From positions 124,001-188,000 of the forward strand of contig CAWIKB010000014.1 in NCBI GenBank assembly GCA_963836605.1: a DNA stretch of 64,000 nucleotides, written 5' to 3'. Below are positions 45,170 to 54,800 of the stretch, one piece after another. The position numbers and the translations under genes were made by a program. The stretch's first letter is position 1. The number at the start of each line of letters is the position of its first letter. This DNA comes from Bog-473 sp963836605. Lineage in GTDB: Bacteria; Actinomycetota; Acidimicrobiia; Acidimicrobiales; RAAP-2. The notes beneath the pieces were generated by a model that saw nothing but the letters and a program-made list of their open reading frames with translations, was not told where the DNA came from and ran no database searches.

Positions 45170-46882
45170 ATGGTGAGCGGTCCACCGATGTTGCTCGGCG
45201 CGCTGTTGGTGCGGCATGCCGCGGCCTTCACTGCGGCGCCGGCGGCGCTGGCCGCGCCGGCCGCGCCGGGTGCGTTCGCGGCGCCGGCTGCCCTCGCCGC
45301 GAGCCCCGTGGCGACGACCCCGGTGGCGACGGCCGGCTGTCCGGGGCTCGACGCGCTGAATCCCCTCTGCCAGGCGGGCTCCACGGTCAGCGGCGTGGCC
45401 GGCAGCGGGATCGATGCCGTGCTGAGCGGTCTCAGCCAATGGGTGGCGAGCGGCGCCGAGTGGCTGCTCTCCCAGATCGGCGACGTGCTCACCAGCACGA
45501 CCACCATCGACATCGGAGCCAGCTGGTTCCACACCCACTACGTCGAGATGACGGCCTTGGCGGGTGTGGTGGTACTGCCACTCCTGTTGGTATCGACAAT
45601 GCAGGCCATCTACCGGCAGAACCCCGGTCAGCTGGTCCGCGCCTTCCTGGTTCAGCTCCCCTTGGCGCTGCTGCTCGGCGTGGTGGCCATACAGATCGTG
45701 ACGCTGTGTCTCTCGGCCACCGACACCATGTGCGCCACCGTGGCCGGGGGGAGCGGCTCCGACGTCACGGCGTTGCTCAACGGCGTCTCCAGCGGGCTGG
45801 TCGGCGCGCTGGGCGATCCGACCATGGCCACCTTCGTCCTCTTGTTGGTCGGGCTCATGGTGGCGGTGGCGGCGTTCGTGCTCTGGCTCGAGCTCCTGGT
45901 CAGAGCAGCCGCGGTCTACGTGGCCGTACTCTTCCTCCCCCTGGCCCTGGCCACCTTGGTGTGGCCGTCGGTTTCCCACTGGTGCCGACGGCTGGTCGAG
46001 ACGTTGGCCGCGTTGATCCTGTCCAAGTTCGTCATCGTGGCCACCCTGAGCCTGGCCGCCAGCGCCATCTCGTCGGGCACCGCCGGCACCGGAGGCCACG
46101 GCGCGGGGTTCGCCTCGGTCCTGGCCGGCGGCGCGTTGTTGGTGCTCTCCACCTTCGTCCCGTTCACCATCCTCCGCCTCATCCCGGTGGCCGAGGCCGG
46201 TGCCATCGGTCATCTCGAGGGCGCCCGCCAGCGCGGCCTGGCGCCGATGACCGGCGTCCCGCGCACCGCGGCTTCGTACGCCCTCCGGGAGGGGATCTCC
46301 GCGGCGCGGGACGCACGGGGCGCGGCGAGATTGGCCGCGGTGACCGGCCCACCGGGGACCGGGGGAGCCGGAGGTGTGGGCGATGTCGACGATGGTGGCA
46401 CCGGCGGTGCTAGTGCCGATGGTGGTGGCACCGGCGGCGGCGTGGGTGGTGGCGGTGACCGAGGAGATGCGGCCGCGCGTCAGGGGATCGACCCCGATGC
46501 GCTGACACCTGAGAGCGGTGGACTGGTTCCTGACGCCAACGGGATGGCGATCGGCCTGGCGCCCTCCAACCCGAATTGGGAAAGCGAGCCGGTGCCGGCC
46601 GGCGCCCGGCGCCGGGACAAGGGACCCAAGCCGCTCCTGCCGGTCGGTGGTCGTGGTGGTGGTGGTGATGGTGGTGATGGTGGAGCCCGGAGCGGTGGGT
46701 GGCCGAACGGTGGCCCGACGGATCCACTGTCCGCGGCCTCGCCGCACCCGGTCGGCCGACCGGGGTTCAACGGAGTGCGCCACGCCTTCGGGCAGGACCA
46801 TATGGGACCGGTCCTCACTTACATCCGACCGGATGACGCTCCCCAACGGGACGACCCACCGCCGGTCCGGACGACGACGTAG
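45170..46882 (+). CDS. TrbL/VirB6-like inner-membrane protein of type IV secretion
   Basis: 570 residues. An Ala/Pro-rich start with signal-like character, a Cys-containing exported loop (CPGLDALNPLCQAG), then about five membrane helices between residues 120 and 345 (MTALAGVVVLPLLLVSTM, AFLVQLPLALLLGVVAIQIV, AAAVYVAVLFLPLALATLVWP). WCRRLVETLAALILSKFVIV is typical of the actinobacterial TrbL-like family. The last 200 residues are a cytoplasmic low-complexity tail rich in Gly, Asp and Pro, encoded by GGTGGTGGC-type repeats near 46390-46460 and 46650-46690. VirB6/TrbL forms the inner channel. Stop and next GTG overlap (TAGTG). Confidence 0.85.
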   Translation: MVSGPPMLLGALLVRHAAAFTAAPAALAAPAAPGAFAAPAALAASPVATTPVATAGCPGLDALNPLCQAGSTVSGVAGSGIDAVLSGLSQWVASGAEWLLSQIGDVLTSTTTIDIGASWFHTHYVEMTALAGVVVLPLLLVSTMQAIYRQNPGQLVRAFLVQLPLALLLGVVAIQIVTLCLSATDTMCATVAGGSGSDVTALLNGVSSGLVGALGDPTMATFVLLLVGLMVAVAAFVLWLELLVRAAAVYVAVLFLPLALATLVWPSVSHWCRRLVETLAALILSKFVIVATLSLAASAISSGTAGTGGHGAGFASVLAGGALLVLSTFVPFTILRLIPVAEAGAIGHLEGARQRGLAPMTGVPRTAASYALREGISAARDARGAARLAAVTGPPGTGGAGGVGDVDDGGTGGASADGGGTGGGVGGGGDRGDAAARQGIDPDALTPESGGLVPDANGMAIGLAPSNPNWESEPVPAGARRRDKGPKPLLPVGGRGGGGDGGDGGARSGGWPNGGPTDPLSAASPHPVGRPGFNGVRHAFGQDHMGPVLTYIRPDDAPQRDDPPPVRTTT

Positions 46883-48312
46883 TGGCGCTCCAGGGTGCCC
46901 GCTATCGCTTCGGGCCGCGCGAACGGGGCGGCGCCCTGGCCGGATGGCGAGCGGGACAGATTCTGACCGTCGCCCTCGGTCTCCTCATCGGTGTGGTGGT
47001 GCTGCGGTCCCAACCCGACGCCGCGGGCGTGGGCGCCGCGTTCTCCATCCTGGTGGTCTGCGCCGCGTTGGCCACGTGGCCTCTGTCGGGGCGCACCGGC
47101 GACCAGTGGATCCCGGTGGTGGTCTGCTGGAGCGCACGCCGGATCACCGGGCGGAGACGGCGGCGGACGGACGCGCTGCGCGGTCTGCGACTGCTGAGCG
47201 CGGGGTCGCGCGGGATGGGGGTGATCCACGATGTGCGGGCCCGTACCTTGACCGGCGCCCTGTCGTTGCGGGGCCAGAGCTTCGCCCTGCTCGGTCCGGA
47301 CGACCAGGACCGCCGGGTGGCCGGGTGGTCCGCCGTTCTGGCCGCGCTGGCTCGCGAGGGTTCTCCGATGCGGCGAGTGCAGTGGTTGGCGGCCTCGTTT
47401 CCCGACGAGGGTCACGGTGTGCGCACCCATTTCCGCGAGCAGGGGGTGGCGGATCCGGCCTCGTCCAGTGTGGCTTCGTACGAGTCGCTGCTGACGGTTC
47501 TGGAGGCCGATGCCTGTACGCACGCGGTCACCCTGACCGTGCAGGTGCGGCTGGGCAAGTCCCTCGAGGGGGCATGCGAGGTCTTGGAGCGCGAGATGAT
47601 CCAGCTGGTCCGCCACTTGGGTGACGCCGACATCGGGGTGGATGCGGTGTTGACCGCGGACGGCCTGGCCGCCCTGCTGCTACGGACCTACGAGCCGCAG
47701 GGCGGAACGATGCCGCCTCCGGGATCCACCCCCGCGGCCGCCCTGTCGCGCTCGTCCGCCGCATCGCCACCCTCGTCCGCCGCACCCCCGCATTCGTCCA
47801 CCGATCCGTGGCCCATGGCCATGTCGGAGGAGTGGGCCACCCTGCGGGTCGACGGCATGGTGCATGCCACCTTCTGGGTGGCCGAGTGGCCCCGGGTCGA
47901 GGTGCGCAGCGACTTCCTGGCCCCCTTGCTGCTCGCGGCGACCCGGGCGACCCTGTCGGTCGTGATGGAACCCCTGGCGCCGGAGAAGGCGTTGCGCAAG
48001 GTGGAGGCCTCACGGACCGCCGACCTGGCGGACACCGAACTGCGCCGGCGCAGCGGCTTCGTCTTCACCGCGCGTCATGCCCGCGAGAGCGAGGTCCTGG
48101 CCCGGCGCGAATCCGAGCTGGCCGACGGCCACGCATCCTTCCGCTACGCCGGGTTCGTCACGGTCGCCGCGGCCAGCGAGGAGGAATTGGAGGCGGCGTG
48201 CGACTCGGTGCAGCAGGCGGCGGGGCAATCGCGCCTGATCCTGCGCCGCCTGTACGGGGATCAGGCCAGTGCCTACACCTGTACCCTGCCCCTGGCCCGG
48301 GGGTTGACGTGA
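46882..48312 (+). CDS. SCO6880 family protein (type IV secretion component)
   Basis: 476 residues. Two N-terminal membrane helices (GQILTVALGLLIGVVVL, AAFSILVVCAALATWPL) are followed by a basic linker (RRITGRRRRR) and a soluble part with SLRGQSFALLGPDDQDRRVAGW and LLTVLEADACTHAVTLTVQV. These features identify the SCO6880 family, seen in actinobacterial conjugation-like loci next to the VirB4 ATPase. Functionally it is thought to replace PrgI/VirB3 plus the N-terminal part of VirB4. A Ser/Pro-rich insert occurs near residues 280-310. Here the VirB4-like partner is 14 kb away instead of next door. Confidence 0.87.
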   Translation: MALQGARYRFGPRERGGALAGWRAGQILTVALGLLIGVVVLRSQPDAAGVGAAFSILVVCAALATWPLSGRTGDQWIPVVVCWSARRITGRRRRRTDALRGLRLLSAGSRGMGVIHDVRARTLTGALSLRGQSFALLGPDDQDRRVAGWSAVLAALAREGSPMRRVQWLAASFPDEGHGVRTHFREQGVADPASSSVASYESLLTVLEADACTHAVTLTVQVRLGKSLEGACEVLEREMIQLVRHLGDADIGVDAVLTADGLAALLLRTYEPQGGTMPPPGSTPAAALSRSSAASPPSSAAPPHSSTDPWPMAMSEEWATLRVDGMVHATFWVAEWPRVEVRSDFLAPLLLAATRATLSVVMEPLAPEKALRKVEASRTADLADTELRRRSGFVFTARHARESEVLARRESELADGHASFRYAGFVTVAAASEEELEAACDSVQQAAGQSRLILRRLYGDQASAYTCTLPLARGLT

Positions 48313-48353
48313 GGGTGAGTCCGGGTTGACGTGAGTCCGGGGGTTGGCGTGAC
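48301..48353. repeat. Three imperfect repeats at the end of the SCO6880 gene
   Basis: GGGTTGACGTGAG occurs at 48301-48313 and 48323-48335, and GGGTTGGCGTGAC at 48341-48353. The first copy contains the stop codon of the SCO6880 gene. The spacing is 22 and 18 bp. This looks like local duplication at the edge of the three-gene secretion block. Confidence 0.65.
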
Positions 48354-48486
48354 GATGAGCCGGGGTCCGGTGATCGTCCACCCAGCCCGTGAGCACAGTC
48401 GGGGGGTGGGTGCTCTTGCGGTACCGGGTCCGGAAGACTGAAATGGAGGGCCGGGGCCGCGGGCGCCGAGCGGGAGGGGGAAACCG

Positions 48487-48791
48487 ATGGAGGGTGGTGG
48501 GATCGTCACGGACAGGAGCCGTGACTGGCAACGTCGCCGGCGGCGCCGGATCGGCAGCCTGGCGGCGGTGGTGTTGTTCGTCCTGCCTTCTTCGGCGTCG
48601 CGCTCACCCTGGCCCGAGCGGGCGCCCCCATCATCGGATCGCTGCTGCTGGCCGGGGGAGGCGTCCTCGTAGAGATCTCGCACGCCCGGCCCTACGGCCC
48701 CCTGGGTTTCGCGTGCGTGCTCGCCGCCGGGGCATTCCTGGTGCCGTGGCGATGGCGACTCGGTCGGGAAGAACCGCAACTGATCCGGTAG
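48487..48791 (+). pseudogene. Small membrane protein, one frameshift
   Basis: After restoring one base near 48582 the frame gives about 101 residues: a basic start (DWQRRRRRRIGS), a first helix (LAAVVLFVPAFFGVALTLARAG), a second (PIIGSLLLAGGGVLVEI) and a third (GPLGFACVLAAGAFLVPW), ending in LGREEPQLIR. Not a recognised family. It follows the SCO6880 gene on the same strand and may be a further membrane part of the secretion apparatus. ATG 48487 has GGAGGGGG upstream. The break is a missing base, probably in a short C run. Confidence 0.45.
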
Positions 48792-48897
48792 AAGAGTGCC
48801 GGGCATTGCGGAGCGGCGTGGCCACTGTCTCCGTATGCTCGAAAGGATCGGCGGTCGAGTCGAAGCGGCTGCCCCGTTCTGGAATGACGGAGGCCTC

Positions 48898-50421
48898 ATG
48901 AGCATTCCGACCGTCACGCAGCGGCCAGGTGAGATCCAGGTCTCCGAGCACGAGGCGAACCACACCCGGCGCTGGTGGATCCTCGCCGTGCTGGGCATCG
49001 CGCAGCTGATGGTGATCCTGGACAACACCATCGTCAATATCGCTCTCCCCACGGCCCAGCATGCCCTTCACTTCTCCAACGCCGACCGCCAGTGGGTCGT
49101 GACGGGCTACTCCCTCGCCTTCGGAAGCTTGTTGCTCCTCGGCGGCCGCATCGGCGACATCATCGGTCGAAAACGCGCCCTGCTCATCGGGCTGATCGGT
49201 TTCGCCTGTGCTTCGGCGCTTGGAGGCGCATCGCTCAACTTCGCCATGCTGGTCACCGCCCGCACCGTCCAGGGGGCGTTCGGGGCGCTCCTCGCTCCAT
49301 CGGTCCTGGCTCTCTTGACCACCACCTTCACCGATCCGAAGGAGCGGGGGAAGGCGTTCGCCATCTACGGTGGTATCGCCGGAGCGGGCGGGGCCATCGG
49401 CCTGCTGCTCGGTGGCATTCTCACCTCCTACGCCTCATGGCGGTGGACCCTGTTCGTCAATCTCGCGTTCGCGGCTGTCGCGGCCGTCGGTGCGCTGCTG
49501 TGGCTCAAGAACGACAAGGCGGCCGACCACGACCCTCTCGACATCCCGGGCCTGTTGCTGGTGACCGGGGGTCTGTTCTGCTTGGTCTACGGCTTTTCCC
49601 ACGCCGAGACCACCGCCTGGAGCAATCCCTTCACCATCGGGTTCCTGGTGCTGGGCGTCGTGCTGCTGGGCATCTTCGCCTTCTTCGAGACTCGGAGGAG
49701 GTACCCGCTCCTGCCACCCCGTGTCGTGCGCAATCGGACACGCGGTGGCTCGATGCTGGCCATGCTGTTCGCGAGTATCGGGATCTTCGGGGTCTTCCTG
49801 TTCTTGACCTACTACCTGCAGGGCACTCTGGAATTCAGCCCGGTCAAGACGGGGGTCGCCTTTCTCCCGATGGTCGCCGCGCTCGCCGGTACGGCCCAGG
49901 TCTCCAACCGGGTCCTGTTGCCCAGGATCGGGCCCAAGATCATCATCCCGATCGGCCTGCTGATCGACGCCGTCGCGATGTATCTGCTCCATCGGGTCGG
50001 GCTGCACAGCTCCTATGTCAGCCATGTCCTTCCGTACCTGATTCTGCTGGGCCTGGGTTTCGGGCTCAGCCTCGCCCCCTCGTTCAGCACGGGCACGCTC
50101 GGCCTGGCGCCTCATGACGCCGGCGTCGGGTCGGCCACCCTCAATACGAGTCAGCAGGTCGGAGGATCCATCGGGACGGCACTGCTCAACACCTTGGCCG
50201 CGGGAGCGGCCACCGCCTACCTCGTCGGAAAAGTTGCCACCCCAGCCAATATCAGGACGGCCGCCCTCCACAGTTACACCACGGCGTTCTTGTGGTCATC
50301 CCTCATTTTCGTGACGGGAGCCGTGATTGCCGGACTGGTGCTCCAGCGGGGGAACCTCGCGACACTGTCCGTGGCTCCCGAGGCCCGCCAGGCCCCTGAG
50401 CCAGCCGCAGTCCAGGCCTGA
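48898..50421 (+). CDS. MFS drug exporter, DHA2 (14-helix) family
   Basis: 507 residues with 14 predicted helices. LMVILDNTIVNIALPTAQ is the family D1 motif, GGRIGDIIGRKRALL motif A, and GAGGAIGLLLGGILTSYASWRW motif C followed by the conserved Trp-Arg. LGLAPHDAGVGSATLNTSQQVGGSIGTALLNT near the C-terminus is diagnostic of DHA2 exporters of the EmrB/LfrA group. Exports hydrophobic cations or antibiotics; substrate unknown. ATG 48898 has GGAGG five bases upstream (48889-48893). No regulator gene adjoins it. Confidence 0.93.
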   Translation: MSIPTVTQRPGEIQVSEHEANHTRRWWILAVLGIAQLMVILDNTIVNIALPTAQHALHFSNADRQWVVTGYSLAFGSLLLLGGRIGDIIGRKRALLIGLIGFACASALGGASLNFAMLVTARTVQGAFGALLAPSVLALLTTTFTDPKERGKAFAIYGGIAGAGGAIGLLLGGILTSYASWRWTLFVNLAFAAVAAVGALLWLKNDKAADHDPLDIPGLLLVTGGLFCLVYGFSHAETTAWSNPFTIGFLVLGVVLLGIFAFFETRRRYPLLPPRVVRNRTRGGSMLAMLFASIGIFGVFLFLTYYLQGTLEFSPVKTGVAFLPMVAALAGTAQVSNRVLLPRIGPKIIIPIGLLIDAVAMYLLHRVGLHSSYVSHVLPYLILLGLGFGLSLAPSFSTGTLGLAPHDAGVGSATLNTSQQVGGSIGTALLNTLAAGAATAYLVGKVATPANIRTAALHSYTTAFLWSSLIFVTGAVIAGLVLQRGNLATLSVAPEARQAPEPAAVQA

Positions 50422-50465
50422 CTCGACCCGGCAACTCCCGCGTGCGGTGTCGTAAGGTCGCCCAC

Positions 50466-50699
50466 ATGGAAGATGACGTCAAGCAACCGCTGTGGTGGGA
50501 CATACGAGACCGCCTGGCCCAAAGTCCCATGCCGTTCCAGGAGCTCGCGGGGCGACTTGGCTCGGACGAGGGTGAGATTTGCGGGGAAGCCGCGCAGCAA
50601 ATGGAGATAGCTCTCCTCGAGTTCTTCAACGAGCGCGGTATGGAGCCCGTCGAGTTCCTGCGGATCTACCACAGGAACCTCGCGGCCGGACGCGACTGA
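50466..50699 (+). CDS. Small conserved-looking protein
   Basis: 77 residues, acidic, without membrane segment: WWDIRDRLAQSPMPFQELAGRLG, then EICGEAAQQMEIALLEFFNERGMEPVEFLRIYHRN. The composition and alternation look like a real small helical protein but no family is recognised. It lies 44 bp after the MFS gene on the same strand. The in-frame ATG at 50466 is preferred to an upstream one at 50442 because MRCRKVAH is not protein-like. Confidence 0.5.
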   Translation: MEDDVKQPLWWDIRDRLAQSPMPFQELAGRLGSDEGEICGEAAQQMEIALLEFFNERGMEPVEFLRIYHRNLAAGRD

Positions 50700-50907
50700 G
50701 ATCTTTCCGGGGGCGCTGACCGGGGGGCGCTGACCGACGGCGCGATCAGGGGCGCGAAGCAGCGGTGGGAGAGCTGGACAACACACACCACCGGTCGACG
50801 GCCACGCGCCCGCGCCACGCCCTCCCGGCCACGGTCCGGGGAGCTGTGGCACCATGGGGGCGTCCGCCAGGCGCCGCCCGTGCGGTCGGCAGAACGGGGG
50901 ACGCCAC

Positions 50908-51777
50908 GTGTCCGGGTTACGGGTCCACCACCTCAGCTGCGCCCACCTGCAGCGCCTGAAAATGGTGGGCCAGCCCTTCGTCTGCCACGTGCTGCTGATC
51001 GAGACTCCCGCCTCGGGTCTGGTGTTGGTCGATACCGGGCTGGGGACGGCAGACTACGCGGCCATATCGTTTCGGCTGGGCCGGAGCTTTGCGTTTGGGT
51101 ACGGCAAGCCCGCGGTGGACCCCTCCCTCGCCGCCATCCGGCAGCTCCCGGCCCTCGGGTTCGACCCGCACGACGTCCGCCACATCGTGCAGACTCACCT
51201 CGATCTCGACCATGTCGGCGGCCTGTCCGATTTCCCGTGGGCCACCGTGCACGTCCACCGGGCGGAGCTGGCCGCGGCTTTGGCCCGAAAGGGAGCCAAG
51301 GCACGCGGGCGGTACCGCCCGCTCATGTGGGCGCACGGCCCCCGATGGCAGACCTACGTCGAGGAGGGCGAGCCCTGGTTCGGGTTCGCCGCCGTCCGCT
51401 CACTGGAAGGTCTCCCCGAGGAGATCCTCGCCGTCCCCCTCTTCGGCCACACCCACGGGCACTGCGGGATCGCCATCGAGACGGGGGACGGGTGGATGCT
51501 CGACGCCGGCGATTCCTACTTCGACCCCCGTGAGGTCCACGGCCCCCGCCGCGTCTGCGGGCCGCGGGTCCGACTCTTCGAGGCCATCGTCACCACCGAC
51601 CGCGGGCAACGGGTCGCCAACCAGGACCGGCTGCGCCGCTTCACGGCCGACCACCCCGACGTCGACGTGTTCAGCGCGCACGACCCGGCTGCTTACCGCT
51701 CCCTGGCCGCCCCGCGCCCGCGTGGCGGACGGCCCCTCGCAGACGACGCCCCGGCGGACGACGCCCCGGCGCGGTGA
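50908..51777 (+). CDS. Metallo-beta-lactamase-fold hydrolase
   Basis: 289 residues. The di-zinc site is QTHLDLDHVGGL (the HxDxDH variant of HxHxDH), PLFGHTHGHCG (third His), DAGDSYFD (bridging Asp) and SAHDP (last His). This arrangement resembles lactonase-like and Zn-dependent glyoxalase-like members. The substrate is unknown. GTG 50908 is chosen since GLRVHHLSCA begins the fold; earlier residues are arginine-rich and unlikely. The Ala/Asp-rich tail (DDAPADDAPAR) is low-complexity. Convergent with the oxidoreductase-hydrolase fusion gene. Confidence 0.87.
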   Translation: MSGLRVHHLSCAHLQRLKMVGQPFVCHVLLIETPASGLVLVDTGLGTADYAAISFRLGRSFAFGYGKPAVDPSLAAIRQLPALGFDPHDVRHIVQTHLDLDHVGGLSDFPWATVHVHRAELAAALARKGAKARGRYRPLMWAHGPRWQTYVEEGEPWFGFAAVRSLEGLPEEILAVPLFGHTHGHCGIAIETGDGWMLDAGDSYFDPREVHGPRRVCGPRVRLFEAIVTTDRGQRVANQDRLRRFTADHPDVDVFSAHDPAAYRSLAAPRPRGGRPLADDAPADDAPAR

Positions 51778-51811
51778 GGGCGCGGCGCCCGCTCCCACCG
51801 GGCGTCGGGGC

Positions 51812-54800
51812 TCAGGCGCCGACCCGGTCGAGGTGGGCCAGGAAGTGCGGGAACGTGTCGCGGGCGGCCGTGGCGCCGATCAGGACGTCATTATGGCCGT
51901 AGTCCTCGAAGACCTCGCGGTGGAAGTCGCCGCCGGGGAGCTCCTGGGTCAAGAGGTCATAGGTGCGCTGGGTCGATGCGGGGGTCCACACCAGGTTGGC
52001 GCTGCCCGACAGCAGGGTGAGGGGGAGCCGCAGGCGCTCGAGGTGGACCAGGTAGTCGTCCTCGCCCCGGGCCGAGAGCACGCGTTCGTGGCGGGCCATG
52101 ACCGACAGGTGGTCCATCATGGTCAGATCGGTGGGCCCGAAGAGCTCGTGCATGGTGACGTGGGTCAGTTCGTTCACTTGCGGGTGATGAATCGCGACGC
52201 CGTAAATGAAGGCCAGGCGCCGGCACACGGCCTGGTCGCATTGCTCGCCCTCGGGTATGGGGTAGAGGCGTAACAGCTCGTCGAAGGCACGCTGACCCCA
52301 CGCCTCGCCGGGGAAGGAGTCCGTCGTCAGGAGCCGCACGCCGGCGGCCTTCAGGAGCTCGCCGAGGTGCAGTCCGACCTTGATTCTGGTGATGGCGGGC
52401 CCGATGGGGTGGGCTCCCACCGAGGAGCACAGGATGGAGCTCGGGGTGGCGGCACCGGAAAGGATGGCCATCACCCAGGTGATGCTCCCCACGCAGTGGG
52501 CGATGACGTGGAGCTCGTTGCGGCCGCTCAATTCCCGGACCGCCCTGGCGGCCGCGGCATGGTCGTAGCGGGCCACCTGGTCGCCCGTGAACTGCGTGGT
52601 GGCGCTCGGCAGCAGGGTCGAGGAGCGCCACTCCTGGAGCCAGACGTCGAATCCGTGGGCGACGAGGTACTCCACGAAGTTCACCTCAATGGTGTCGAGG
52701 TTGAAGGTCAGCGGGTTGCCCATGCCGTGGGACAGGAGCACCGGCCCGCGCCGGCCACCCTCGTAGCGGGTCAGCCGCAGAGCCACGCCATCGTCGGTCC
52801 GGTACTCGTAGACCCGACTCAGGGGCAGTGCCAGCACGCGGCGGCGACGGGGCGGCGCCTGACGGTTGAACCCGGTGCTCTTGTGCACGACGGATCCGTA
52901 GTCTTCGTAGAGTGCCCCGGCGAAGGCGCGGCCGAAGCCGGCTTCGAGCTCCAGTCGCTCCCACCAGCCCACCGGGCCGGTCACCGTCATGGTGCGGAGC
53001 TGTTTGGCGAAGTCCTCCGGCTTGATGCGAAGCACGCCCCGCCCGAGGACCGGCCCCGTCGGACCGTCGTGGCGGAGGGTGACGTACAGGGTCGTGGTCG
53101 CGGCCCACACCTCGTCGAGGGCGCCTGGGGCGACCACCTTGAAGCCGGCCACGTGGTAGCGCCGCCCGTCCGTTGCGGCCACGGGGAGCCGGTACCACAT
53201 GTGACGGACCTCGGTGTCCACCGGGTCATCGGCCGCCAGGAGCTGGAACTGCCCGCCCTCGACCATGAGCGGGTCAGGGGAGAGAGCCGGGGCGTCGACG
53301 GTCCCAAAGGCCGCCATGGGGCGGGCCAGGTCTGCCGTCTCGGCCCGCAGGTCGTCGGTGGAGAGCGTGAGCTCGAAGGACAGCGTCGACCCGGCCGCCT
53401 CGCCCTGGCGCGCCGCCTCCTCGTACTGGGCCAGGTTGCCCACGTCCGGGGTGCCCCCGGCCGCCCAGAAGCCGACCATCCGCTCGGTGAAGCGCAGGCC
53501 CGGCTTCACCGGCGGCGGCGGTGGGGCGGTGGTGGGGGCCGCCGGTCCGGCCGGCGTGTCGTCGATCTTCCAGCCCTCGGCCGCAGCCAGGAGCGCGGCG
53601 GCGCGTTCGGCCAGGGCGGAAATAGTCAGGAGGGGATTGACGCCGACGGGCCGGGGGACGATGGAGCCGTCCCAGACGAAGAGGCCGTCGTGGACATCGC
53701 TTCCGGGCGCGCCGGTGAAGACCCGGCCCCGGTCGTCCACGACCCCGTCCTCGGCCCGCTCGGCCATGATGCAGCCGCCGAGCGGATGCACCGACACCAG
53801 TTTGTGATCGAAGAGCTTCGTCCATAGCGGATCGGGCAGGAAGGTGCCCCCACCCACCTGCGACGTCCGGTCGAGGGAGGCGTTGGCACGCTCGTAGTAC
53901 GGGCTGGTCCCCGCGCCGGGCCACTGCACGCGGACCTCGTCACGGTCGGCGACGAGGGTGCCGTGATCGTCGTCGTTGCCCATGACCAGGAAGGTCTGCA
54001 GGTGCTCGGTCATGCCGCGTCGCCCGCCGCTCACGATACTGAGCAGCGAGGCCAGGGGACCGCCGCCGCGCAGCCGGTGGCGGAGCCAGTCAGGGCCGGC
54101 TTGCCCGACCAGCTCGAGCGGGAGGAGGCCGGCGACGGCGCCGGGCACCACGGCATCTTCCACGATCATGCCCTCGGCGAGGGCCAGCCCCGCCCGCTGG
54201 TCGATCACCGAGGTGATGCAGGGTCCGGCCAGGCGCTCGGGGTCGGGGGGATGATGGCCGGACCCGATCCCGTGCACCTTGGTGTCGGGCCGGAAGGCGA
54301 ACCCCAGGACGTCGCCGTTGCCAGTGAAGCGGTGACCGAGCCGGTCCGACAGGGCCAGGCCCTGCTGGCGCGAGGCCTGGAGCACCCGCGCCGTACCCAG
54401 GGTGCCCGCGGCGAGGACGACGATGCCGGCCGTGAGGGCGAGCGGTGGCGCATCGAAGCTGTCCCGGCCGGCCCCGAGCGGCTGGGCGCGCACGACCCAG
54501 GTGGGCCGCCCGTCCGCGGCCCCGGCCTCGCCTTGCTCGATGCAGCGCACGTCGACCTCGGTGAAGACGTGCGCGCCGTGGGCGACGGCGTCGGGCAGGT
54601 AATTCATGAGCAGGGTGTTCTTGGCGCCGTAGTTGCAGCCGGTCACGCAATCGCCGCACCCGGTGCACGCCTCCTGGTGCACCCCGGCCGCGTTGGGCCC
54701 GGCGCGGAAGGTGACGTTGATGGGCGTCGGGTACCAGGTGTGGCCCACGGCGGCGTTGCGGAGCGCCGCCATTTTGGCCAGGGGCGGGAAGGTCGCCGGG

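Noticed and set aside
44765..46846. Long minus-strand frame opposite the VirB2/VirB6-like genes
   Set aside because: Low-complexity product rich in Arg, Gly, His and Gln with no domain; the plus strand has proper membrane helices and start/stop overlaps.
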